Source: Gemmobacter sp034519525
Lineage (GTDB): Bacteria; Pseudomonadota; Alphaproteobacteria; Rhodobacterales; Rhodobacteraceae
Direction of reading: 5' to 3'
DNA length: 64,000 bases
Assembly: GCA_034519525.1 (NCBI GenBank)
Contig: JAXHOJ010000038.1
Span: 62,001 to 126,000, forward strand
Shown one piece after another: positions 34,917 through 42,523 of this stretch (its first letter is position 1; every line of letters starts with the position of its first letter). The position numbers and the translations under genes are program-made. The notes below the pieces were generated by a model. That model saw only the letters and a list, made by a program, of their open reading frames with translations, searched no databases and had not been told where the DNA came from.

Positions 34917-35297
34917 ATGCAGAAGGCTGGGGGCAGGATGCGGCAGATCGAGAATGTGATCAGCGACCGGGGGTCGAAATATGCGGTATCCGGTGGCCCG
35001 GTGCAGGGCCGCGCCGGGTGCGATGCCTTTCTGGCGGACCTGAAACGCAGCAAGAAATATGCCAGGGCCACCCATAACAGCTGGGCCTGCCTGCTGACAG
35101 ATGGCGGGCCAGTGAAGAATGACGATGGCGAAAGCGGCGCCGGGGCGGTGATCCTGCGGATGCTGGAGCGGGCCGAGCTAAAGGATACCATTGTCGTGGT
35201 CACCCGCTGGTATGGCGGGGTGCATCTGGGCGGCGACCGCTTTGCCCATGTCGTCAGCTGTGTGCGGGCCTATCTGGCGGCGGAAGGGCGCGGCTGA
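34917..35297 (+). CDS. YigZ/IMPACT-family protein (UPF0029), N-terminal domain only
   Basis: 126 residues. It carries the IMPACT/UPF0029 core: GSKYAVSGGPVQ, HNSWACLL, DDGESGAGAVILRMLE and VVVTRWYGGVHLGGDRFAHV. YigZ proteins are usually about 200 residues; the C-terminal ferredoxin-like domain is absent here. Function in bacteria is unclear; the eukaryotic relative regulates Gcn2. A later ATG (34938) is an alternative start. Confidence 0.8.
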   Translation: MQKAGGRMRQIENVISDRGSKYAVSGGPVQGRAGCDAFLADLKRSKKYARATHNSWACLLTDGGPVKNDDGESGAGAVILRMLERAELKDTIVVVTRWYGGVHLGGDRFAHVVSCVRAYLAAEGRG

Positions 35298-35325
35298 CAG
35301 GCCCTAGCCAGACAGGCTTGGCCGG

Positions 35326-35700
35326 TCAGGCATGGCGCCAGAGGTTCATCCCGAAACAGAGCGTTCCGGCCAGAACCGCCACTTCCGACAGCGGAAAGAC
35401 CGGGCCGATGCTGGCCGCCTCGACCGTGCCGCTCATCATCAGATAGAGCACCAGCAACAGCACGAAAGCCCCCAGCTGGTGCAGCCAGAAATGCACCTGC
35501 GCCAGAAGCCCCGCCGCCAGGCCGGGGATCAGGCGATAGGCCAGGCCAAAGATGCTCATCAGGGTGAAGCCCAGAAGATTGACATGGGCATGAACCGGCG
35601 ACAGCGAATGATCGCCCGATCCGCCCATATAGCTGCCCATAGCGATACCGACCACCAGATACAGGCAGCCCATCAACATGAATGATCTTGAAATACGCAT
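35326..35700 (-). CDS. Small membrane protein resembling a haem-copper oxidase subunit I fragment
   Basis: 124 residues with four hydrophobic segments. After the first helix comes SLSPVHAHVNLLGFTLMSIF, which is like the haem-binding helix II of cbb3/NO reductase subunit I (HAHxNLLG). Such stand-alone proteins occur in Rhodobacterales and are labelled cytochrome-c-oxidase-like. The other haem and copper histidines are missing, so it cannot be a full oxidase. The ATG at 35700 follows GAGGGCGGA. Function unknown. Confidence 0.72.
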   Translation of the reverse strand: MRISRSFMLMGCLYLVVGIAMGSYMGGSGDHSLSPVHAHVNLLGFTLMSIFGLAYRLIPGLAAGLLAQVHFWLHQLGAFVLLLVLYLMMSGTVEAASIGPVFPLSEVAVLAGTLCFGMNLWRHA

Positions 35701-35884
35701 TCCGCCCTCTTGTCCTGTCGCTGTTTCCGATTCCCCGGATGAAACGGTAGCACAGCCTTCCGTTGCGTCAGGCGAATAACCCCCCCTGCTTTCGGGGCAG
35801 GTTTGTTGCGCAGCAGACTTTGCGGGAACCGGGAGGCGCGGCCGGGCGTTGTTGACGGAACCGAATATGACCAAGGAGACAATC

Positions 35885-36262
35885 ATGAGCGTTGTTACCC
35901 CCATCCCCGAAACGGGCGAAACGAGCGGAACCGCAATCTCCAGCGCAGATGTCAATGGCGCCGCGGTCTTCAGTGCGGCGGGCGAGCGTCTGGGCCATAT
36001 CGACCATCTGGTGATCGACAAGAAATCCGGCGCGATTTCCTATGCTGTCATGGGTTTTGGCGGCTTCATGGGCATCGGCGAGGAACATCACCCGATCCCG
36101 TGGCGCGCCCTGCGCTATGACACCCAGCTGGATGGCTATGTGACGGATATCACCGCCGACATGCTGAAAGGCGCACCGGAGCGCCCGGAAGACTGGGCGA
36201 CCAACCGTGACTATGCCACCAACGCCTATGGCTATTATGGCATCTCGCCCTACTGGGTGTAA
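35885..36262 (+). CDS. PRC-barrel domain protein
   Basis: 125 residues, cytoplasmic. A single PRC-barrel (about residues 25-95) is shown by VFSAAGERLGHIDHLVIDKK, then ISYAVMGFGGFMGIGEEHHP and IPWRALRYD. The C-terminus is Tyr-rich (YATNAYGYYGISPYWV). Similar proteins are often stress-related. The ATG at 35885 has AAGGAGAC upstream. It is the last core gene before the accessory region. Confidence 0.88.
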   Translation: MSVVTPIPETGETSGTAISSADVNGAAVFSAAGERLGHIDHLVIDKKSGAISYAVMGFGGFMGIGEEHHPIPWRALRYDTQLDGYVTDITADMLKGAPERPEDWATNRDYATNAYGYYGISPYWV

Positions 36263-36283
36263 GATGTAAGAAGATCTGTCAGT

Positions 36284-36369
36284 CACTACCAAAAGCTGCG
36301 CCTCACCCGGGTTCAAGACTTCTGGTAGTGATTGGGCAGTAGTGATTTGGTAGTGATTGGACAGTAGTG
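36284..36369. repeat. Short tandem repeat with inverted copy
   Basis: Two 25-base units, TGGTAGTGATTGGGCAGTAG+TGATT (36323-36347) and TGGTAGTGATTGGACAGTAG+TG (36348-36369). An inverted copy of the first eight bases, CACTACCA, lies at 36284-36291. It stands at the left edge of a lower-GC block. Confidence 0.65.
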
Positions 36370-36775
36370 CTCGGCCAGAAAGCACACCAGATTCCAGACT
36401 TCGCTAGCGGAATCGCTGCAGGCAAACAATTCTGCGCACAGGCCGCCGCCCGCTTGAGCGCGATTTCTCTCCTCGTTCTGAATTCTGAGCCACTGGATCC
36501 TGAGGCACTGGGATTCTCGGCTATCGGTCTTTTTGTCAGCCACCGGGATTTCGCCCCCTTCTCTTGCATGTCTCCGGTGCATGCTTGGGTCCGTGGTCGG
36601 CACACGGGCCGCCAACATGATGCTGGTTCCAGACAATTCCGATGTGCCCGTCTTGATGTGTCCGCCCCGGTCAACAGTCACCCATTTTGGGTTATTTCCG
36701 ATTTATTTCAATGATTTGAATTGCCCCCCCTAAACAGGCCCTCCTTGCGCAAGCTGGCCACATTGCAGACCGGGA
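36370..36775. other. Lower-GC block without a recognisable gene (possible integration scar)
   Basis: About 400 bases with more A/T than either side, especially TTTTGGGTTATTTCCGATTT near 36690-36710. Open frames exist on both strands, but none has a family signature or ribosome site. At the right end a 13-base direct duplication (TTGCAGACCGGG plus one base, 36763-36788) leads into phage tail sequence. It may be the remnant of a prophage end or a deletion junction. Confidence 0.45.
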
Positions 36776-36985
36776 TTGCAGACCGGGGCCGACCTGTTCC
36801 TGCGCACCGGCAGCGATGGCCATGTGCTGGGTGCTGCAGGTGGCAGCGCCTGGTTCTTCGGCCCTCTGGCCTTTGGCGGCGGGTTCCGCACAGCCGAGGC
36901 CCGGTTCGAAGGACCATGGCAGGCCGAGGTGAACGCCGGTCTGCGCTGGCGCGTCAGCGGCAAGCTGGAGGTGCGCAATGCTTGA
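36776..36985 (+). pseudogene. 3' fragment of a phage tail gene
   Basis: A 69-codon open frame without ribosome site, starting inside the duplicated block. It reads DLFLRTGSDGHVLGAAGGSA and ends FEGPWQAEVNAGLRWRVSGK. It overlaps the next tail gene by 8 bases, as in a compact tail operon, so it looks like the end of a longer structural gene whose 5' part is gone. Its family is not identified. Confidence 0.5.
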
Positions 36986-37268
36986 TCCGGCGCCTGATCC
37001 CGCGCTGTCGGCCGCCCTCCGCGAGGCCTATGCCTCTGCCCCGGTGGATGAGGTGATCCATCACACGCTGGAGCTCTGGCATCCGGCCTTCACCGCGCCG
37101 ATCCGGGTGATCATGGCGCGGGGCCAGCGGCCCTGCCATATCGGCATCTGGATCACGCCCGCCATCGTGCTGCATGCGGTGGAAGGGGTGGGCGGCATCG
37201 CCACGCCGCTGCCCCGGCTGGGCGATCTGGGCTATCGCCTGCACGGGCTGTGGAGGCGGGTGGCATGA
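36978..37268 (+). pseudogene. Apparent in-frame fusion of DUF1833 start with NlpC/P60-type tail hydrolase end
   Basis: 96 residues. The first half (ALSAALREAYASAPVDEVIH, then TLELWHPAFTAPIRV) matches the beginning of phage DUF1833 proteins, which are normally much longer. From about residue 46 the sequence (RPCHIGIWITPAIVLHAVEG, then GGIATPLPRLGDLGYRLHG) looks like the C-terminal part of a phage NlpC/P60 peptidoglycan hydrolase. The catalytic Cys region is missing. An internal deletion joining two adjacent tail genes explains it. Stop overlaps the next ATG (ATGA). Confidence 0.55.
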
Positions 37269-40099
37269 GGGCGCTGTGCATCCGCCTGCCGAACCCGCTG
37301 GACCCGCTGCACCGGGAAACGGCGGAACTGCGCCGCCCGCTGCGGGTGCGGCGTCTGGCCCCGCGTGGCAACCGCCCGGTGATCGCGCTGCTGAACGGGC
37401 GGCCACTGCTGCGGGCAGGCTGGCGGCGGCGCCTGCGTCATGGCGATGTGCTGGTCTTTGCCAGCCTGCCGCGCGGCGGTGGATCGAACCCGCTGCGGCT
37501 GCTGGCCTCGCTGGCGATCATGGCCTTTGCGCCCTGGGCTGCGACCGGGTTGCTGGGCGCATCGGCCGGCACCGTGCTGTTTGGCGGTTTCACCCTGGGA
37601 CAGGCCACCAGCCTGGGCATCATGTTCGCGGGTCAGGCCCTGATCAACGCGGTCATGCCCATGCCGAAGACGCCCACGCTTGCCAGCCCTTCGCCCACCT
37701 ACAGCCTCGCGGCCCAGGGCAATCAGGCGCGGATCGAACAGGCGATCCCGGTGCAATACGGGCGGCTGCTGGCCTATCCCGATTTTGCCGCCCAGCCCTA
37801 TACGGAATTCGCCGGGGGCGAGCAGTATCTCTATCAGCTGCTCTGCCTTGGCGCCGGGGAATATGAGGTCGAAGAGCTGCGGATCGAGGATACCCCGGTC
37901 AGCGCGTTTCAGGAGATCGAATATGAGGTGGTGCCGCCCGGCGCCCAGGTCGAGCTGTTCCCCTCCGCCGTCACCACCTCGGTCGAGGTCTCGGGGCAGG
38001 ATATGCCGGGGGCGACCAGCGGCAGCTGGAGCCGGTCCGGCAGCACGATCACCGTGACCGAGACAGCACATGGCCGGGCGGTTGGGCAGGCGGTGCAGCT
38101 GGAGTTCACCACCGGCGGTGGCCCCGGCGGGGTCTATGCCATTGCCACGGTCGCCGGGGTCAACAGCTTTACCATCACCGTGCCCTCGGGGGCCGCCGCC
38201 TCAGGCGCGGTGACGATCCGCTCCGTGCTGGGCGGGCTGGAGGGCTTTGTGGCCAGCGCGCCCGAAAGCAGCGCCAGCCATCTGGGCTTCGATCTGGTGC
38301 TGTCGCGCGGGCTGTTCGATCTGGGCACCTCGGGCAAGCTGAAGGATCAGTCGCTGCGGCTGGTGATCGAGGCGCGGCAGATCGACGCCAATGGCGATCC
38401 GCTGGGCAGCTGGGTGCAGATCGTCGACCAGACGCTGACAGACCGGACCACGACGCCGCTGCGCCGGTCGATCCGGCACCGTCTGGCCGCCCGGGGCCGC
38501 TATGCGGTGCGGGCCTGGCGGATCGATGCCAAGGACGAGGATGCCGCCGTGGGCCATGATGTGGCGCTGGCCGGGCTGCGGGCCTATCTGCGCGAACCCG
38601 AGGATCATGGCGATGTGACGCTGATCGCGCTGCGGATGCGGGCGACCAACAACCTGAGCCTGCAGGCCAGCCGCAAGATCGGCGTCATCGCCACCCGCAA
38701 GCTGCCGGTCTGGACGGGCAGCAGCTGGACCGCGCCGCAGGCCAGCCGGTCCATCGCCTGGGCAATTGCCGATGCCGCCCGCAATGGCAGCTATGGCGCG
38801 CGGCTGCCTGACAGCCGCATCGACCTTGCGGCGCTGCTGGCGCTGGATGCGGTCTGGGAGGCGCGGGGCGACCGGTTCGATGGCCGGTTTGATTCTGCCG
38901 CCAGCTGGTGGGAGGCGGTGGCGCGGATCGCCCGGGCCGGGCGGGCGCGGATCTTCCTGCAGGGCGGGCGGCTGCGGGTGGTGCGCGACGGGCCGGAGAC
39001 CCTGCCGGTGGCGCTGTTTTCCATGCGCAATATCGTGCGGGGCTCGTTCGCGGTCGATTACGCCATGCCCACGGCCGAGACGGCCGATGCGGTGGAGGTG
39101 GCCTATTACGATGGCGATTACTGGACGCAGCGCCGGGTCACCGCAAAGCTGCCCGGTTCGGCCGGGGCGCGGCCTGCCAGGATCGACGGCTTCGGGATCA
39201 CCGGGCGCGACCATGCGCTGCGCGAGGGGCTGTATCAGGCGGCGACGAACCGCTACCGCCGCCGCTCCGTGCGGTTCGATACCGAGATGGAGGGCTTCAT
39301 CCCCTCGATCGGCGATCTGATCGCGGTGCAGCATGACATGCCCGCCTGGGGCGCCCATGCCGAGGCGGTGGCCTGGGATGCCGCGACGCGGACCCTGACG
39401 GTCAGCGAGGATCTGGCCTGGGGCGCGGGGCAGCATTATGTCGGGCTGCGCCGGGCCGATGGCGCGGTATCGGGGCCATGGCCGGTCTCTCCGGGGCCTG
39501 CGGCGGATCAGCTGGTCTTCGCCACGGCCCCCGACATCCTGCCCTATACCGGCAGCGACCGCGAGCGCAGCCATCTGGCCTTCGGGCCGGGCAGCCTCTG
39601 GGCCGCGGCCTGCAAGGTGACGGCCGTGCGCCCCAAGAGCCTGCATCTGGTGACGATCGAGGCGGTGCCGGATGATCCCTCCGTCCATTCGGCCGAGACG
39701 GGCCGGGTGGCCGCGCCCCTGCGCCTGTCGGCCCTGCCGCGCCGCTTTACCCGGCCCGAGGTGACCGGGCTGCTGGCCCGCCGCATCCCCGGCGACAATA
39801 CCCGGGTGCTGCTGGCCTGGCGCCCGGCCGCCGGGGCCGAGACCTATCAGATCGAGATGGCCGAGGGCGATGATCCTGCCGCCGCCGATGTGACCTGGAC
39901 GCGGATCGCCGATACCTCGGCCACGCAGATCGCGGTGCTGACGCTTTATGCCGCCCGCACGATGGTGCGGGTGCGCGGGCTGGGGCTGGCCGCCGGAGAC
40001 TGGGCGGCCAGCACCTTCGGCCTGCTGATCCCGCAGATGTGGAACACCGATCCAACCCCGATGTGGACCGCCGAGTCCAATGCCATGTGGAGCACCTGA
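37265..40099 (+). CDS. Phage tail tip protein, TipJ/gpJ host-specificity type
   Basis: 944 residues. An N-terminal gpI/ubiquitin-like part (MRALCIRLPNPLDPLHRETA) and a hydrophobic stretch (LLASLAIMAFAPWAATGLLG to about residue 135) precede the central TipJ region with IEQAIPVQYGRLLAYPDFAA. Later parts carry SWWEAVARIARAGRARIFLQ, and fibronectin-like repeats near 850-944. Such proteins form the baseplate hub and tip that contact the host. The start at 37265 overlaps the previous gene by 4 bases. Base composition is like the chromosome, so the phage is well adapted. Confidence 0.82.
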   Translation: MRALCIRLPNPLDPLHRETAELRRPLRVRRLAPRGNRPVIALLNGRPLLRAGWRRRLRHGDVLVFASLPRGGGSNPLRLLASLAIMAFAPWAATGLLGASAGTVLFGGFTLGQATSLGIMFAGQALINAVMPMPKTPTLASPSPTYSLAAQGNQARIEQAIPVQYGRLLAYPDFAAQPYTEFAGGEQYLYQLLCLGAGEYEVEELRIEDTPVSAFQEIEYEVVPPGAQVELFPSAVTTSVEVSGQDMPGATSGSWSRSGSTITVTETAHGRAVGQAVQLEFTTGGGPGGVYAIATVAGVNSFTITVPSGAAASGAVTIRSVLGGLEGFVASAPESSASHLGFDLVLSRGLFDLGTSGKLKDQSLRLVIEARQIDANGDPLGSWVQIVDQTLTDRTTTPLRRSIRHRLAARGRYAVRAWRIDAKDEDAAVGHDVALAGLRAYLREPEDHGDVTLIALRMRATNNLSLQASRKIGVIATRKLPVWTGSSWTAPQASRSIAWAIADAARNGSYGARLPDSRIDLAALLALDAVWEARGDRFDGRFDSAASWWEAVARIARAGRARIFLQGGRLRVVRDGPETLPVALFSMRNIVRGSFAVDYAMPTAETADAVEVAYYDGDYWTQRRVTAKLPGSAGARPARIDGFGITGRDHALREGLYQAATNRYRRRSVRFDTEMEGFIPSIGDLIAVQHDMPAWGAHAEAVAWDAATRTLTVSEDLAWGAGQHYVGLRRADGAVSGPWPVSPGPAADQLVFATAPDILPYTGSDRERSHLAFGPGSLWAAACKVTAVRPKSLHLVTIEAVPDDPSVHSAETGRVAAPLRLSALPRRFTRPEVTGLLARRIPGDNTRVLLAWRPAAGAETYQIEMAEGDDPAAADVTWTRIADTSATQIAVLTLYAARTMVRVRGLGLAAGDWAASTFGLLIPQMWNTDPTPMWTAESNAMWST

Positions 40100-41451
40100 T
40101 GACCGCCCTGCCCTCTGCCGAAAGCCTGACCGGCGCCAATGTCACCGAAGGCCAGTTCAAGGCGGCGCTGGCCACCCTGCGCGGCTATCTGGCCGGTCTG
40201 CTGGGTGACAGCGGCGAGATTGCCGAGACATTAGCGGCGCTGGCGGTGCCGTTTTCTTCGGTCGCGGCCAGAACGGCGGCCCATACGCTCACCCTGGGCG
40301 ACCGGGGCCGTCTGCTGGCCTGCAGTGGCAGCTGGACCCTTGGCCTGCCCGCCGCAGCCACGGCGGGGGCGGGCTTCGCCGCCGTGATCCAGAATACCGG
40401 CAGCGGCACGATCACGCTGGACCCGGCCGGGGCCGAGCTGCTGGACGGATCGGCCAGCCTGCCGCTGCTGCCCGGCCGGGCCCTGCTGCTGATCTGCACC
40501 GGCAGCGGCTGGACCGGGCTTGCGCTGCTGGCAGGGGCCGGTGCCGTGGGCGCGGCAGATGGCAGCGCCGCCGCCCCGGGGCTGGGCTTTGCGCTGGATG
40601 GCGACACCGGGATCTTCCGCCCCGCCGCAAACCAGATCGGTTTCGCGGCGGGCGGCGGGCAGCGGGCGGTGCTGTCGGCGGCGGGGCTGCAGCTGGATGT
40701 GCCCGTGACCGGCACGGCGGTCAGCGAAAGTGCGCTGGATACCACGGCGGGGCGGCTGGCCCGGGTGGGCTATGCCGGTCTGGGGCTGACCGGCAATGGC
40801 ATCGGGGCGCCGGGCAATGATGCCAACCTTTGCCTCTCCACCGCCTTCAACTACCGCTTCAGCACCAGCGGGATCAATTGCCCGATCTCCAACCCCTATG
40901 GCGGGTCGCTGCATGTGTTCCGCGGGGTGGGCGGCGATGCGGCCTCGTACCGGCTGCAGCAGATGTTCCTCTCGGCGGCGAATGTCATCTATCACCGCGC
41001 CTCGGGCGACAGCGGCGTGACCTGGTCCAGCTGGCGCCGCCTGCTGCATAACGAGATCATCCTGGGCACGGTGGCGCAGACCGCCGGGGCGCCCACCGGC
41101 GCCCTCCTTGAACGCGGCAGTAATGCCAATGGCGAGTATCTGCGCCTGGCCGATGGCACGCAGATCTGCACCCGCAGCGCGGTGCCGCTGACCTACCGCT
41201 CTGCCAACCATATCGGCGCCGACTGGACCTTTCCGGCCAGCTTTGCCGCCTCGCCCTTCGGGGTCGTCACCGGCCCCGGCCTGACCGGCGATTATACCGA
41301 TGTCGATCCGGCGGCGCTGGGGGTCAGCCTCTGGGCCTATTCCGGCGCATCTGTCGTGGCGGGCTTTCGCCGGTCCTTCGGGGCGCCAGGTTTCGCCGCG
41401 ACCGCCCAGGTCAACAACTGCCGTCTGCTGGCCATCGGCCGCTGGTTCTGA
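40099..41451 (+). CDS. Phage tail fibre-like protein
   Basis: 450 residues, starting at an ATG that overlaps the tipJ stop (TGATG). The N-terminal helical part (LTGANVTEGQFKAALATLRG) resembles phage fibre attachment regions. The middle is a Gly/Ala-rich beta region (FALDGDTGIFRPAANQIGFA). The C-terminal part carries fibre-tip features: YHRASGDSGVTWSSWRRLLH, DGTQICTRSAVPLTYRSANH. It is the probable receptor-binding protein. Confidence 0.75.
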   Translation: MTALPSAESLTGANVTEGQFKAALATLRGYLAGLLGDSGEIAETLAALAVPFSSVAARTAAHTLTLGDRGRLLACSGSWTLGLPAAATAGAGFAAVIQNTGSGTITLDPAGAELLDGSASLPLLPGRALLLICTGSGWTGLALLAGAGAVGAADGSAAAPGLGFALDGDTGIFRPAANQIGFAAGGGQRAVLSAAGLQLDVPVTGTAVSESALDTTAGRLARVGYAGLGLTGNGIGAPGNDANLCLSTAFNYRFSTSGINCPISNPYGGSLHVFRGVGGDAASYRLQQMFLSAANVIYHRASGDSGVTWSSWRRLLHNEIILGTVAQTAGAPTGALLERGSNANGEYLRLADGTQICTRSAVPLTYRSANHIGADWTFPASFAASPFGVVTGPGLTGDYTDVDPAALGVSLWAYSGASVVAGFRRSFGAPGFAATAQVNNCRLLAIGRWF

Positions 41452-41460
41452 GGAGAGCCC

Positions 41461-41808
41461 ATGTTCATCACCCTGACCCCCATGCGCCGCGACGATGCGC
41501 TGACCCTGCAGCGCGCAGGCGATGTGCTGGTGATCAACGGCACGTCCTATGACTTCACCCCGCTGCCCGAAGGCGCCCTGCTGCCCCGCGCGGCGGTGGA
41601 TTGCGACTGGCTGGCCTCGGATGTCACCCGCACGGGCGGCCAGATCCGGCTGACCCTGATCCTGCCGCATGGCCCCCTGCCGGTGCCCGCCCCGGCTGCG
41701 GCGGCGGTCATCACCCATCCTGCGCCGATCCATCTCACCGGCGATGGTCCGGTGGCCCTGCCGCACTGGGCGCCCCCCGCCGATCCTGCCGAAGGAGCCA
41801 CCGCATGA
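41461..41808 (+). CDS. Small phage tail-associated protein
   Basis: 115 residues, no known family. It begins MFITLTPMRRDDALTLQRAG, contains INGTSYDFTPLPEGALLPRA, and ends in a Pro/Ala-rich stretch. The position after the fibre gene, 9 bases on and overlapping the next gene by 4 bases, indicates a fibre chaperone or tail accessory role, inferred from context only. GGAG precedes the start. Confidence 0.65.
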   Translation: MFITLTPMRRDDALTLQRAGDVLVINGTSYDFTPLPEGALLPRAAVDCDWLASDVTRTGGQIRLTLILPHGPLPVPAPAAAAVITHPAPIHLTGDGPVALPHWAPPADPAEGATA

Positions 41809-42212
41809 CCATCCAGTGGGATCAGCTGATCGCCGCCGACAGCCGCGCCGCCGCCGCACTGGCCGAGGCCCGCGCCACCGCCCATGCCGCACTGGCCGCC
41901 CGCATCGCCGCCGCCCGCAGCGCCCTGATCACCGATCTGCCGGGCCAGCAGATGATCTACCTCGCCAAGGAAGCCGAGGCCCGCGCCTTCCTTGCCGATC
42001 CCGCGCCCGATCTGGCCGCCTATCCGCTGCTCGCGGCCGAAGTCGGCCTCACCGCCCCCGATGCACAGGCGCTGGCCCAGGTCTGGCTCAACATGGCCAT
42101 GCTCTGGCGCAATGCCGCAGCCGGGCTGGAAGCCACAAGGCTGGCCCTGGGCGCCGCCATCGATGCGGCAACAACCGTGGCGGAGGTGCGGGCGGTGGGG
42201 GCGGAGATTTGA
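41805..42212 (+). CDS. Small helical phage tail-associated protein
   Basis: 135 residues, Ala-rich and mostly helical. It begins TIQWDQLIAADSRAAAALAE, with LPGQQMIYLAKEAEARAFLA in the middle. This pattern (YLAKxxEA) is reminiscent of small phage tail-fibre assembly proteins. It is the last gene of the tail block and ends just before the lower-GC module. Confidence 0.6.
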   Translation: MTIQWDQLIAADSRAAAALAEARATAHAALAARIAAARSALITDLPGQQMIYLAKEAEARAFLADPAPDLAAYPLLAAEVGLTAPDAQALAQVWLNMAMLWRNAAAGLEATRLALGAAIDAATTVAEVRAVGAEI

Positions 42213-42342
42213 GCCTGCCATGAAGGCCGCGTTCAACGCCCGTTCAAACCCTCTCAGCCTGTTGATCGAAAAACAGCCCTGCTCGCAATCCTATGTGCCC
42301 AACCGCGTGGGATCAGTGCCTGAAAGAGGTGAGTAAGGGATA

Positions 42343-42498
42343 ATGATGCCTTCGCGGAAATTGCTGCGTGCGCAAATTAGAAAAAACCTGAGGAAGCCCG
42401 TTGAGGAAGTGACTGTGAACATCGTCTGTGTGCCCTTGCGTGTCGATACTGGTAGCGAATCGCGCAAGGGTGGTGCCACGGTGCAGATGGCTCTGTGA
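42343..42498 (+). CDS. Possible small basic protein leading the two-gene module
   Basis: A 51-codon frame (50 from the second ATG at 42346). It has a GTAAGGGA ribosome-like site, a basic N-terminus (MMPSRKLLRAQIRKNLRKPV), then VNIVCVPLRV and a polar end. It stops 25 bases before the start of the RexA-like gene. It could be a leader, a decayed repressor fragment or chance. No family recognised. Confidence 0.3.
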   Translation: MMPSRKLLRAQIRKNLRKPVEEVTVNIVCVPLRVDTGSESRKGGATVQMAL

Positions 42499-42523
42499 TA
42501 CAAAGGCATTTGGGGGGAATAGT

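Noticed and set aside
36284..36369. CRISPR array
   Set aside because: Only two repeat units with no unique spacers between them; no cas genes. No CRISPR array was found elsewhere in the window.
36313..36681. Minus-strand frame of 122 codons in the lower-GC block
   Set aside because: Its C-terminal part is just translated tandem repeat; no start signal or family pattern.
36776..42212. Gene transfer agent (GTA) tail genes
   Set aside because: Rhodobacterales often carry a GTA, but the TipJ, DUF1833 and fibre content fits a lambda-like tail rather than the GTA g12-g15 set, and no GTA head genes are present.
42220..42336. 38-codon frame after the last tail gene
   Set aside because: No ribosome site and no similarity; it overlaps intergenic DNA with changing composition.
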